Positions 23,921-32,643 are shown, counted from the stretch's first letter. The stretch: 40,823 nt of DNA from an uncultured Lactobacillus sp. (GCA_937874695.1 CALNAJ010000040.1:1-40823); one strand, 5' to 3'. The notes: generated by a model from the letters alone, not told the origin. Made by a program: numbers and translations.

Positions 23921-26108
23921 GACCATCAGTCCGCATCGTTAACTGAATTCGCTGTCGATTCTCATCGACGGTCAATACCCAAACCGTCACAACATCCCCG
24001 ATTGTCACTTCCGCACTCGGATCACTGACATAGTGATCGGCTAACTGGGAAATGTGGACCAGGCCATCCTGCTTCACCCCGATATCGACAAATGCCCCAA
24101 AGTCGACCACATTGCGGACAGTGCCTTGCAGTTCCATTCCCGGCTTCAAGTCGGCCATCGTCAACACGTCCTGTCGCAATAGCGGTGCCGGCATCGTATC
24201 CCGTAGATCTCGGCCTGGTTTACTGAGCCCAGCGATGATATCGGCCAAGGTCTCCCGACCCACGCCCAACTCAGTCGCCCATTTATCCTGATTCAACTGA
24301 GACAGTTCCTGCTGTAGTTTAGACGTGCCAATCGCCGTGTTCTCGGCGGTCAATCCCTGCAACAGTTGGCGAGTCGCTGGATAGCTTTCCGGATGAATAT
24401 CCGTATTATCCAGCGGATCCTGTCCGCCAATAATGCGTAGGAACCCAACGGATTGTTGATAGGCTTTCGGCCCAAGTCGTGGGACCTTCTGCAATTCCTT
24501 CCGGCTGGCAAACGCGCCGTTATCATTACGATACGTCACAATGTTTTGTGCAGTCGTTGCTGTCAATCCAGAGATGTGAGTGAGTAATTCCGGACTCGCC
24601 GTATTCACGTTAACCCCCACCTGATTGACCGCCGTCTCTACGACCCGGTCCAACTGCTCATCCAACGCCTTCTCAGGCACATCGTGTTGGTATTGCCCAA
24701 CCCCAACGGCCTTCGGATCAATCTTAACCAACTCGGCCAGGGGATCTTGCAACCGCCGCCCAATGCTGATGGCTGACCGTTCCTCGACATGGAGGTCCGA
24801 GAATTCAGCCCGTGCATTTGCGCTCGCCGAGTAAACAGACGCACCTGCCTCGTTGACCAACACGTAATAAACCGGATGATCCAGTGTCTTTAGAATATCA
24901 CTGACGAACTCCTCGGATTCCCGGCTTGCCGTCCCATTACCAATCGCAATCATTTCGACGTGGTACTTCTCCAGTAATTGCTTAAAGGCTGGCCCCGCCT
25001 CTGCTCGCTGTTTACCACTGGCGGGTTTGTGCGGGTAAATCACCTGCTTGGTCAGGAAACGTCCATTAGCATCCATAATCGCTAATTTACAGCCCGTCCG
25101 GTACGCTGGGTCAAAGCCCATCACGACCTTGCCCTTCAATGGCGCCTGCATCAACAAGTGATACAAATTATTGCCGAAGACCTGAATGGCATGTTCATCA
25201 GCCTGATCGGTCAATTGCCGCCGTAATTCGCGTTCAATCGCCGGCCCCAGGAACCGCTTATAGGCATCTGCAAAGGCCGTCTCAATCTTCGCCACAGCCG
25301 GCCCCTTGTGCTGGCCGACCAGGCGGAAATGTCCATACTGTAAAATCGACGCGTCATCAATGTCGATTCCCACGGACAGGATCTTTTCCCGTTCGCCCCG
25401 GTTGATTGCCAAAACTCGGTACGGCGGCAGTTGATTCAGTCGCTGATTAAACTCGTAATAGGTCGCATAAACCTGTTGTTCATCCCGGTCCTTCGCCCCA
25501 CGGCGCAACTTGCTGGTCAATTCACCATGCTGCCACGTGTAATGCCGAATCCATTCCCGAAAGGCCGCCTGTTCGCTAAACGTTTCCGCTAGAATTTCGT
25601 GGACACCTTCCCAAACAGCCGTGAGATTCGGTAAGTCTTGATCTGGCTTCACGTACTGACGCGCTCGCGCATCCAAGCTCTCCTGGGGAAAGGTCAACAG
25701 CCATTCCGCCAACGGCTTCAACCCATGTTGTGCCGCAATGGTTGCCTTGGTCTGCCGCTTCTTCTTATAAGGTAAGTACAGGTCCTCGACCTGCTGTAAG
25801 GTCGTGGCGTGTTCCAAGTTTCGCTTGAGTTGTGGCGTCATAGCCTGCTGCTCGGCAATCGTCTTCAACACATCTTGCCGCCGTTTATTTAGTTTAGCTA
25901 AGCGATTCGCCTCATCCTCAATCTCTCGAATGGCGACTTCATCCAGCGAACCGGTCCGTTCCTTCCGATAACGCGCAATGAATGGCACCGTATTGCCCTC
26001 ATCCATAAGGGTCAGGATCGCCTGAATCTGTTGCACGCGGTACTGGCTCAATTGCTCATGAACCGGCCGTGCCAAGGCACTGAGCTGTTCTTCATTCTCT
26101 CTTGCCAT
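23913..26108 (-). CDS. tex: Tex-family RNA-binding transcription accessory protein
   Basis: Cytosolic nucleic-acid-binding protein of 731 aa, related to eukaryotic Spt6. In order: N-terminal Tex helix-rich domain with FIARYRKERTGSLDE, a YqgF/RNase H-like core (VMGFDPAYRTGCKLAIMD), a helix-hairpin-helix region (VNVNTASPELLTHISGL) and a C-terminal S1 RNA-binding domain from about residue 650 (GTVRNVVDFGAFVDIG). The length is typical. The ATG is six nt after GGAGGG. It heads a likely tex-sprT-thrB operon behind an extended -10 promoter. Confidence 0.96.
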   Translation of the reverse strand: MARENEEQLSALARPVHEQLSQYRVQQIQAILTLMDEGNTVPFIARYRKERTGSLDEVAIREIEDEANRLAKLNKRRQDVLKTIAEQQAMTPQLKRNLEHATTLQQVEDLYLPYKKKRQTKATIAAQHGLKPLAEWLLTFPQESLDARARQYVKPDQDLPNLTAVWEGVHEILAETFSEQAAFREWIRHYTWQHGELTSKLRRGAKDRDEQQVYATYYEFNQRLNQLPPYRVLAINRGEREKILSVGIDIDDASILQYGHFRLVGQHKGPAVAKIETAFADAYKRFLGPAIERELRRQLTDQADEHAIQVFGNNLYHLLMQAPLKGKVVMGFDPAYRTGCKLAIMDANGRFLTKQVIYPHKPASGKQRAEAGPAFKQLLEKYHVEMIAIGNGTASRESEEFVSDILKTLDHPVYYVLVNEAGASVYSASANARAEFSDLHVEERSAISIGRRLQDPLAELVKIDPKAVGVGQYQHDVPEKALDEQLDRVVETAVNQVGVNVNTASPELLTHISGLTATTAQNIVTYRNDNGAFASRKELQKVPRLGPKAYQQSVGFLRIIGGQDPLDNTDIHPESYPATRQLLQGLTAENTAIGTSKLQQELSQLNQDKWATELGVGRETLADIIAGLSKPGRDLRDTMPAPLLRQDVLTMADLKPGMELQGTVRNVVDFGAFVDIGVKQDGLVHISQLADHYVSDPSAEVTIGDVVTVWVLTVDENRQRIQLTMRTDGHD

Positions 26109-26139
26109 GCAAACCCTCCGTCATTGTAATCATACCTGC

Positions 26140-26168
26140 ATTATACCATGGTTGACGCGAACACCGGC
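26140..26168 (-). promoter_or_regulatory. Extended -10 promoter of the tex operon
   Basis: TGGTATAAT on the minus strand (-10 at 26140-26145) is a perfect extended -10; the -35 region (CTGGTG at 26163-26168) is weak. It lies 31 nt before the tex start. Confidence 0.6.
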
Positions 26169-26269
26169 TGACTTACGGTCAAAAATTGTCGACCACCAGC
26201 CTCCGAAATTCTACGGCCACAACAGCTCATTAACAGCCCTTATTTACCCCCGCTCAAGTAAAAAGGATG

Positions 26270-26294
26270 CCGCTCAAAATGAGCAACATCCTTC
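26270..26294 (-). terminator. Terminator of the pncB-nadE unit
   Basis: AAGGATG-TT-GCTCA pairs with TGAGC-GG-CATCCTT on the minus strand, then TTTTT. Confidence 0.85.
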
Positions 26295-26297
26295 GTC

Positions 26298-26732
26298 TTA
26301 CATGGGACTGGTCATAATCCGTTGTGTGGCAGCGGTAACCTTTTCCATGGCATTTTCTTGCGTCTTTTCAGACTGATTGAAAGCCTCCACATCGACCTTT
26401 TGACCTTCAACATCGATGCTGTCGGTCATGGCTTGGCAAGCTTCCGTGTAAACGCGGAACGCTGCAACTAATGACTTGTGCTTCCCCAAAACTCGTACCG
26501 GCGCACTCGCCTGTTCGAGCTTGTTCAGCTTATCTTCGTAGCCATCAGTTCCCCGTTGGAAGTTGTCGACGATCTTCTGCAAGTCTACTTGAGAAAGGTC
26601 GCTGACCGTATCGTTATCGATAGCCGCGCGCACCTTTTCAAAGTCACTGTTCATTTCGCCAGCTTCGTCTTCAGTTCCTTGGAGCACCTTACTCAAAACG
26701 TTGATGTAACCACTCATATTACTCTTCCGCAT
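26298..26732 (-). CDS. Helical protein of unknown function, downstream of nadE
   Basis: 144-residue soluble, acidic and almost wholly alpha-helical protein, with no Cys or obvious catalytic motif; it reads as two long amphipathic helical pairs (MNSDFEKVRAAIDND and YEDKLNKLEQASAPVRVL). I do not recognise a named family. Start: ATG 26732 is seven nt from AGGTG; the adjacent GTG at 26735 is too close. The ribosome site overlaps the nadE stop codon, so translation should be coupled with nadE. It closes the pncB-nadE unit before a strong terminator. A role linked to NAD metabolism is only inferred from position. Confidence 0.75.
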   Translation of the reverse strand: MRKSNMSGYINVLSKVLQGTEDEAGEMNSDFEKVRAAIDNDTVSDLSQVDLQKIVDNFQRGTDGYEDKLNKLEQASAPVRVLGKHKSLVAAFRVYTEACQAMTDSIDVEGQKVDVEAFNQSEKTQENAMEKVTAATQRIMTSPM

Positions 26733-26742
26733 CACTAATCAC

Positions 26743-27573
26743 CTAGTCTTTCCAAAAAGTATCGTAAACATTCACTGGCAAGTGCCGCTTGTGTGCGGTC
26801 TTCTGGTACCAGCCTTCAATCTTTTCAGCTGCCTGGTCGCTAACGTCGCGGCCTTCAAGGTAGTCGTCGATATCCGCATACCGAACGCCCAGCGCCGCCT
26901 CATCAGGTAATGCTGGCCGATCATCTTCTAGATCAGCCGTTGGCACCTTCTTGTAGAGATTTTCTGGTGCACCCAGGTAAGTCAGCATGGACGCTCCCTG
27001 ACGCTTATCCAACCGCCAAAGTGGGCAAATATCCGCCGCCCCGTCACCAAACTTCGTGTAGAACCCGGTAATGGCTTCGGCTGCGTGATCGGTTCCGACC
27101 ACGGCACCGGCGTGAGCCCCAGCAATCGCATACTGTGCGATCATCCGTTGCCGTGCCTTGATATTTCCCTTGTTAAAGTCGCTCACGTTATTGTGGTTCG
27201 CCGTGACGGCAGCTTCCATCGCATCCGCGGCGTCTTTAATGTTGACCCGCTGTGTTTCATCGGCACCCATGACATCGATCGCCATCATAGCGTCGTCCTC
27301 ATCGGCTTGCTCGCCGTAAGGTAACCGTACCGCAATGAACTTGTAGCTACTATCATTGGTTTCTTGCCGCAATTCCGTAACGGCTTGTTCACACAGAATT
27401 CCTGCCAACGTTGAATCTTGACCACCGGAAATGCCGAGAACTAACGTCTTTAAAAAGTCATAGCGTTTCAGATAAGCCTTCAAGAAGTCGACACTGCGCC
27501 GAATCTCCTTAGCTGGATCAATAGTGGGTTGGACCTTCAAGGCTTCAATAATCTCTTTTTGCATTGCTCGCAT
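26743..27573 (-). CDS. nadE: Ammonia-dependent NAD synthetase
   Basis: Converts nicotinate adenine dinucleotide to NAD with ATP and NH3. The PP-loop ATP pyrophosphatase motif LGISGGQDSTLAG (SGGQDS at 49-54) is present, plus VGTDHAAEAITGFYTKFGDGAADICPLW, the substrate loop. At 276 aa it lacks the N-terminal glutaminase domain, so it is the NH3-dependent form. The ATG at 27573 is eight nt from GGGGG. It follows pncB by 89 nt, giving the last and an early step of nicotinate salvage in one unit; nadD must be elsewhere. Confidence 0.96.
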   Translation of the reverse strand: MRAMQKEIIEALKVQPTIDPAKEIRRSVDFLKAYLKRYDFLKTLVLGISGGQDSTLAGILCEQAVTELRQETNDSSYKFIAVRLPYGEQADEDDAMMAIDVMGADETQRVNIKDAADAMEAAVTANHNNVSDFNKGNIKARQRMIAQYAIAGAHAGAVVGTDHAAEAITGFYTKFGDGAADICPLWRLDKRQGASMLTYLGAPENLYKKVPTADLEDDRPALPDEAALGVRYADIDDYLEGRDVSDQAAEKIEGWYQKTAHKRHLPVNVYDTFWKD

Positions 27574-27662
27574 GTTGCTTGCCCCCTAATTAAATCAGGT
27601 CACGGCACTCAGCCGTCATAACGGCGTCCTTAAATACTGCGGTCGCGACCCGTAATGCGTGG

Positions 27663-29129
27663 TTATTCAGGCATCTTTTGTACGTAGGTGTGAATTTTCT
27701 TGATGATTGCCATCTTGTGATCCCAGCAATCTTGGGAAAGGTCAACGGGATACTTCTGTGGGTTCAAGTCCCGCTTGTACTCTGGCCAAAGGTTGGCCAG
27801 GGCACCCCGGCAACGATCACGGATTGCCGACAACGCTGGTAACTTGTAGGTCAATTCGCCGTCTTCAAAGATCGACTGCAGAAGTGGTCGCGCGTTAAAG
27901 TCATTGACTGTCTTGTTGATATAGGTAAAACTAGGATGGAACATGAAAATTGTTTCCTCGTTGCGCGGATCTTCATCCGCCAAGGTCACGTAGTCCCCCT
28001 CGGTCTTGCCATCGGCACGCTTGGTGATTCGCCAAACTTGCTTTTTACCTGGCGTCGTCACCTTCTCAGCGTTGTTGGACAGCTTGATGGTGCCCTTCAT
28101 CTTGCCAGCGCTATCCGCGATGGCAACCATCTTGTAGACGGCCCCCAGTGCGGGTTGATCAAAGGCGGTGATCAATTTGGTCCCAATCCCCCAGACGTCG
28201 ATCTTGGCATCCTGCATCTTGAGACTTTGAATCGTCTTTTCATCGAGATCGTTGGATGCAAAGATCTTAGCATTTGGGAAACCGGCTTCGTCTAATTTTT
28301 GACGAACCCGCTTGGACAGGTAGGCCATATCACCGGAGTCGATCCGCACACCTTGGAAATTGATCTTGTCGCCGAGTTCCTTGGCAACCTTAATGGCGTT
28401 CGGCACCCCACTACGTAATGTATCGTAGGTGTCGACCAAGAAGACACAGTCATGGTGCGTCTGTGCGTAAGCCTTAAAGGCATCGTAGTCGTTGCCGTAG
28501 GTCTGCACAAGCGCGTGGGCGTGAGTTCCACTAATCGGGATACCAAAGATCTTGCCGGCCCGCACGTTAGAGGTTGCATCGAACCCACCAATATAGGCAG
28601 CCCGCGTTCCCCAGATGGCGGCGTCAAATTCTTGGGCCCGCCGTGTTCCGAATTCCATCAACGCATCGTCACCGGCCACGGAACGAATTCGAGCAGCCTT
28701 GGTGGCAATCAATGTTTGGTAATTCACAATATTAAGAATGGCCGTTTCCACTAACTGACAGTCAGCCAGGGGCCCTTCCACTTGTAAGATTGGTTCGTGA
28801 GCGTAGACCAGCTCGCCTTCAACGGCGGAACGGATTGAGCCTCGGAATCTAAAATTAGCGAGATAATCCAGGAAATCTTCCGGATATTCTTCAGCTTCTC
28901 GTAAGTATTCAATGTCCGCTTGGGAAAAGTGCAGATTTTGGATATAATTAACGATGTGCTCCAAACCAGCAAACACGGCATAACCGTTATGAAACGGCAT
29001 GTCACGGAAAAACACTTCAAAAACAGCGTGTCTGTCGGCAATCCCTTGTTGATAATACGTCTGAATCATATTGATCTGGTAGGCATCCGTGTGCAGAGTC
29101 AAACTGTCGTCAGGATACAAATTCGTCAT
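27663..29129 (-). CDS. pncB: Nicotinate phosphoribosyltransferase
   Basis: First enzyme of the Preiss-Handler pathway: nicotinate plus PRPP to nicotinate mononucleotide. The 488-residue protein has DSLTLHTDAYQINM at the N-terminus, MEFGTRRAQEFDAAIWGTRAAYIGGFDATSNV in the core (given here only as a location, residues about 160-190), GTHAHALVQTYG and IDSGDMAYLSKRVR, all typical of the bacterial PncB2-like type. The ATG lies nine nt after AAGGGAG. Upstream DNA is shared with the divergent tagA gene. With nadE downstream, it shows the organism salvages nicotinate, as expected for a lactobacillus without de novo NAD synthesis. Confidence 0.94.
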   Translation of the reverse strand: MTNLYPDDSLTLHTDAYQINMIQTYYQQGIADRHAVFEVFFRDMPFHNGYAVFAGLEHIVNYIQNLHFSQADIEYLREAEEYPEDFLDYLANFRFRGSIRSAVEGELVYAHEPILQVEGPLADCQLVETAILNIVNYQTLIATKAARIRSVAGDDALMEFGTRRAQEFDAAIWGTRAAYIGGFDATSNVRAGKIFGIPISGTHAHALVQTYGNDYDAFKAYAQTHHDCVFLVDTYDTLRSGVPNAIKVAKELGDKINFQGVRIDSGDMAYLSKRVRQKLDEAGFPNAKIFASNDLDEKTIQSLKMQDAKIDVWGIGTKLITAFDQPALGAVYKMVAIADSAGKMKGTIKLSNNAEKVTTPGKKQVWRITKRADGKTEGDYVTLADEDPRNEETIFMFHPSFTYINKTVNDFNARPLLQSIFEDGELTYKLPALSAIRDRCRGALANLWPEYKRDLNPQKYPVDLSQDCWDHKMAIIKKIHTYVQKMPE

Positions 29130-29282
29130 AATGAGCTACTCCCTTAGCTAGTTTTCAAGCTGGACTGTTACATTTTTTAATCTAATAGACTTATTTTAGC
29201 ATGAATCACACAGAGCGTCATACTATTTAGTACGGTCGCGCCGGCTTTATTCGTTGGCATGACCATCTCGAAAGGAGACCCC

Positions 29283-30017
29283 ATGCAACCTTCATTTTCT
29301 ACCGTAACGGTGCTCGACTTACCATTCGTCAAGACCACCGCTGCTAACTTCCAACAAACCATTCAACGGCGCATCATTGCGCAACAAAATACCTTCGTGG
29401 TGACCGCTAACCCGGAAATCGTGATGTACGCCCACCACAACCCCGCTTACAAACAACTCGTCCAATCCGCTGACTTCATCACACCGGATGGTATTGGGAT
29501 CCTCGACGGGGCCAAAATTCTGAAACAGCCCCTGCCAGAACGGATCACCGGCTTTGACACCCTGACTACTCTCTTACAGTGGGCCAGCGACAATCACCGC
29601 TCCGCCTACTTCGTCGGAGCCAAGCCCGAAGTCATCGCCGCTTTGAAACAAAAGCTGCCCCACGACTACCCCGGCCTGATTATCGCTGGACTTCGCGACG
29701 GTTACTTCAAAGATGATACGGCCATCGTTGCCGACATTCAGCGGACACAACCCGACATGGTCTTCGCCGCCCTGGGCTTCCCCAAACAAGAGGAATTCGT
29801 GGCTACCCATCGTCACACCACCAAAGGGCTATGGATGGGCGTCGGCGGCAGCTTCGACGTGCTCGCCGGTGCGGTTGACCGAGCGCCGGAGTTCTGGCAA
29901 AAACACCATCTGGAGTGGTTCTATCGCACGGTCAAGGAACCCAAGCGGTTGAAACGCATCGCCGTGATTCCTCACTATCTGCACCTGGTTCGGCAGCAGG
30001 CCAAACATCAACGCTAA
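29283..30017 (+). CDS. tagA: WecG/TagA/CpsF-family glycosyltransferase (teichoic acid linkage ManNAc transferase)
   Basis: Membrane-associated glycosyltransferase that in the TagA branch adds N-acetylmannosamine to lipid-linked GlcNAc, the second step of the wall teichoic acid linkage unit. Family motifs: FVVTANPEIVMYA near residue 40, FITPDGIGILDGAKIL near 72, then FVGAKPEVIAAL, PDMVFAALGFPKQE and MGVGGSFDVLAG. The ATG at 29283 is five nt from AAAGGAG; an ATG at 29259 precedes that site. The gene converges on a GNAT gene whose stop codon is adjacent, and its apparent terminator lies inside that gene. Confidence 0.92.
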   Translation: MQPSFSTVTVLDLPFVKTTAANFQQTIQRRIIAQQNTFVVTANPEIVMYAHHNPAYKQLVQSADFITPDGIGILDGAKILKQPLPERITGFDTLTTLLQWASDNHRSAYFVGAKPEVIAALKQKLPHDYPGLIIAGLRDGYFKDDTAIVADIQRTQPDMVFAALGFPKQEEFVATHRHTTKGLWMGVGGSFDVLAGAVDRAPEFWQKHHLEWFYRTVKEPKRLKRIAVIPHYLHLVRQQAKHQR

Positions 30018-30506
30018 TTAAGCTGGAATCAGGACCATTCTGACAACCGAAAGCTCTCCCTGAGGCACCGTTCGTCTTTGAACGGTGCCTTTTTGCGTAA
30101 ATCCAAGTTGCCGATAAAAGTTGCGAGCACTCTGATTGGTAGCAAGCACCTCAACATAGGCCTGCGTGAACGACTCCCGTAACGTCGTCAAAGCCGTAGC
30201 CATCAACTGATGACCGACACCTTGATGCTGCTGGTCGGGACGAATATAAATCGAGTAGACCTCGCCCCAGTCATCGTAACCTTGGTCGCGAGCTGGTCCT
30301 GCCGCACAAGTCCCAATCAATCGCCCAGTATCGTCAAAGGCTAGCCAGGTCTCTTGCCAGCGGCGTTCCGGATGCCAAGTAGCTGTGGTTAACTGGGCCA
30401 GAAATGCAGCCGGCAAGAGCTGCGCATAGGTCGCCCGCCACACATCCAGGTAGAGCTGGGCGACCGCCTGAAAGTCATCGTCGCGATGTGCTTTACGAAT
30501 CTTCAT
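30018..30506 (-). CDS. GNAT-family N-acetyltransferase
   Basis: Cytosolic acetyl-CoA-dependent acetyltransferase of 162 aa; substrate unknown. The fold is indicated by IRKAHRDDDFQAVAQLYLDVWRATYA at the N-terminus, the acyl-CoA loop VYSIYIRPDQQHQGVGHQL (R/Q-x-x-G-x-G/A) and the C-terminal VLATNQSARNFYRQLGFTQKG. ATG 30506 is seven nt after AGGTG; the neighbouring GTG at 30509 is less suitable. The ribosome site overlaps the stop of the DUF6440 gene. The codons near the C-terminus also form a perfect terminator hairpin for the opposite strand. The stop abuts the tagA stop. Confidence 0.88.
   Translation of the reverse strand: MKIRKAHRDDDFQAVAQLYLDVWRATYAQLLPAAFLAQLTTATWHPERRWQETWLAFDDTGRLIGTCAAGPARDQGYDDWGEVYSIYIRPDQQHQGVGHQLMATALTTLRESFTQAYVEVLATNQSARNFYRQLGFTQKGTVQRRTVPQGELSVVRMVLIPA
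30063..30094 (+). terminator. tagA terminator embedded in the GNAT coding sequence
   Basis: AGGCACCGTTC pairs perfectly with GAACGGTGCCT around GTCTTT and is followed by TTTTT, 45 nt after the tagA stop. The same bases encode GNAT residues near GTVQRRTVPQ on the other strand, where no T-run follows, so the GNAT transcript should be read through. Confidence 0.8.
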
Positions 30507-30512
30507 CACTAA

Positions 30513-30704
30513 TCACCTGAATTTCGAAAGCATCGGTTTCAACAGGGGCTTGCCGTCCTTATCGACCAACACCGTCAAGCTACTGCCAATATAGTTAGAG
30601 GCCAGTACGTATTGAACCCCGGTCTGCTTATCCGTGACGACGTCAAATGACACGCCACCGTCAGCCTTGGTCGGGGTGACTTCAAAGCGTTGTTCCTTTT
30701 TCAT
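30513..30704 (-). CDS. DUF6440-like small protein
   Basis: 63-residue protein with the pattern RFEV...DKQTGVQYVLAS...GSSLTVLVDKDGKPLL, which I recognise as the DUF6440 type; function unknown. It should be a small all-beta cytosolic protein. The ATG follows AAAAGGAACGG. It directly precedes the GNAT gene (stop overlapping that gene's ribosome site). Only 20 nt separate its start from the terminator of nagR, so there is no room for a full promoter outside that terminator; read-through from nagR or a promoter inside nagR is required. Confidence 0.75.
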   Translation of the reverse strand: MKKEQRFEVTPTKADGGVSFDVVTDKQTGVQYVLASNYIGSSLTVLVDKDGKPLLKPMLSKFR

Positions 30705-30724
30705 CTCGCACCGTTCCTTTTTTC

Positions 30725-30757
30725 AAAAAAGGAGCCGAACACACTGTCCAGCTCCCT
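30725..30757 (-). terminator. Terminator after nagR, possibly leaky
   Basis: GGAGCTGGA pairs with TTCGGCTCC (one-base bulge and G-U pairs) on the minus strand, then TTTTTT. The DUF6440 ribosome site follows at once. Confidence 0.75.
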
Positions 30758-30762
30758 CTAAT

Positions 30763-31464
30763 TTACTTTTCAAGATAAAACTCGAACCGTTCGCCGACAT
30801 ACTGCGTCCGCACGTATTCGAATGGGGTCCCGTCTTGCAGATAGGTCACCTGCCGCAACCGCAGAATCGCATCGCCGCGCTTGATCTTCAAGAACTCGGC
30901 GATCCGTTCGGAAGCGGACATGGCAGAGACCGTCTGTTGGGCCTTCCCCGGGTTTAAATTCTTCTTGTCTTCCAACGCCCGGTACAAAGAACTAGTCACC
31001 TCTTGCTTACTGAGGCCATCCACCAGATGTTCTGGTACCGTGGCAACTTCAAAACAAATCGGCACATCGTCCCCGAACCGAATCCGTTCCATCCGCAACA
31101 CCTGTTCATCCTCGTGCAGCTTCAGCTTTTCAGCCTCACTGAGCGATGGACTCATCACGTGATACGAAATGGTCTTGCTGGCGGGTTGCTTCCCTTGAGC
31201 CAGCATCAGATCGGTAAAACTCGTGACGCCGGACATCTTTTCTTGAACCTTCTGGTTGGCCACGTAGGTCCCGGACCCAACCTGACGTTCCAGAATCCCC
31301 TCATCAACCAGGGTCTGAATCGCCTGACGGAGCGTCATCCGACTCACATCAAAATCTCGAGACAGCTCTCGTTCGGACGGAATTCGGTCGCCTACCGCCC
31401 ACTTTCCTGCCTCAATAGCGCGTTTAATGTCATTATGAATTTGAATATAAATCGGTGAACTCAC
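30763..31464 (-). CDS. nagR: GntR/HutC-family repressor NagR (YvoA-like)
   Basis: Repressor of GlcNAc catabolism, released by glucosamine- or GlcNAc-6-phosphate in characterised relatives. Residues 1-70 form a GntR winged helix (IPSERELSRDFDVSRMTLRQAIQTL with the winged-helix GILERQVGSGTYVA); residues 80-233 form a UTRA effector domain (KTISYHVMSPSLSEAEKL to LQDGTPFEYVRTQYVGERFEFYLEK, partial). The start is GTG 31464 (MSSPIYIQIH), a standard NagR N-terminus. It is 36 nt downstream of nagA, forming nagA-nagR, and a matching operator lies in that operon's promoter. Confidence 0.93.
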   Translation of the reverse strand: MSSPIYIQIHNDIKRAIEAGKWAVGDRIPSERELSRDFDVSRMTLRQAIQTLVDEGILERQVGSGTYVANQKVQEKMSGVTSFTDLMLAQGKQPASKTISYHVMSPSLSEAEKLKLHEDEQVLRMERIRFGDDVPICFEVATVPEHLVDGLSKQEVTSSLYRALEDKKNLNPGKAQQTVSAMSASERIAEFLKIKRGDAILRLRQVTYLQDGTPFEYVRTQYVGERFEFYLEK

Positions 31465-31500
31465 AGCACCTACGTCCCTTCTGAAAATACAACTAAATTT

Positions 31501-32643
31501 TTACTTAGATTCCTGGCTGAACTTCCGACCTAAACTATAGGTCGTTTCCAGCTGTAAATCGCGAGTGAAGAGGTTCAGATCAGCATCGCGACCGGGAACC
31601 AACTTGCCTTTTTGCGTCAAGTTGAATTCCTCAGCTTGGTTGACTGAACTCATCTGCACGGCGTCATTCATGTCGCAGCCGGTAAAGTCCATGATGTTTC
31701 TGAAGGCTTCGTCATACCGCAGGACAGAACCGGCTAAATTGCCGCTCTCCAGCCGCGCTTGACGGTCTTTCACAATCACCTTTTGCCCACCAAGTTCACT
31801 GACACCTTCTGGCATCCCCTTGGCACGCATGGAGTCGGTCACCAGTTCCAACCGGTGGGACCCCTTCTGTTCATAAGCTAATTTTATCATATCCGGCACA
31901 ATGTGGAAGCCATCACAGATCAATTCGCAGTACAAATTGTCTTCCAGCATGGCATGACCGGTCACACCAGGCTCTCTGTGGCGCAATCCCCGCTGTGCGT
32001 TGTACAAGTGGGTCACGTGGGTAGCCCGGCTCTCAAGGAGCTGTTCACGCGTCGCATTGGAATGACCCACAGATGGTACGATTTTGTTGGCCAAGCAGTA
32101 TGCTTCAAACGCCTTCGAACCCGGATCTTCTGGCGCGTACGTAATTAATTTGACGCGACCACCGGACAGCTTGTTCCACCGGTCCAGCAGGGAAACGTCG
32201 GGATCCTTGATGTACTTCTCCGGTTGTGCCCCTTTGAAGATGGCTGCGATAAACGGCCCTTCCAAATGAACACCTTGAATCACCGGATTATGCTTGGCTG
32301 CTTCCGCAATGCCTTGCATCGCATGATCGATGGCGTCATTTGACTGCGTCATCGTGGTGGGGAAAATCGACGTAATCCCTTCGTGAACCATCAGATTGAC
32401 CATCTTGTCGATCTGTTCAGGGTCCCCATCCATACTATCATATCCATAACCACCGTGGCTATGAACATCGATAAACCCGGGCACAATCGTCCGGCCCGTG
32501 ACCACGTGAATCTCATCGGCGGGCAGTGGCTGGAATTCAGCGACTGGCCCAACTGCTTCGATCTGTTGGTCAAACCGGATGTAACCATCGGGGATCACAT
32601 CATCCCCGGTATAAATCTTAGCGTGCTTTAAGACAATACTCAT
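31501..32643 (-). CDS. nagA: N-acetylglucosamine-6-phosphate deacetylase
   Basis: Amidohydrolase converting GlcNAc-6-P to glucosamine-6-P and acetate. Visible motifs: the metal-binding DVHSHGGYGYDSMDGD, GVHLEGPFI, VPSVGHSNATREQLL, HLYNAQRG and the catalytic Asp in LVTDSMRAKGMPEG. The 380-residue length is normal. ATG 32643 lies seven nt after AGGAGGA; the frame extends upstream to 32661 but contains that ribosome site. First gene of nagA-nagR. The promoter is about 400 nt upstream, so the mRNA has a long leader holding a structured element. No nagB in the window. Confidence 0.95.
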   Translation of the reverse strand: MSIVLKHAKIYTGDDVIPDGYIRFDQQIEAVGPVAEFQPLPADEIHVVTGRTIVPGFIDVHSHGGYGYDSMDGDPEQIDKMVNLMVHEGITSIFPTTMTQSNDAIDHAMQGIAEAAKHNPVIQGVHLEGPFIAAIFKGAQPEKYIKDPDVSLLDRWNKLSGGRVKLITYAPEDPGSKAFEAYCLANKIVPSVGHSNATREQLLESRATHVTHLYNAQRGLRHREPGVTGHAMLEDNLYCELICDGFHIVPDMIKLAYEQKGSHRLELVTDSMRAKGMPEGVSELGGQKVIVKDRQARLESGNLAGSVLRYDEAFRNIMDFTGCDMNDAVQMSSVNQAEEFNLTQKGKLVPGRDADLNLFTRDLQLETTYSLGRKFSQESK

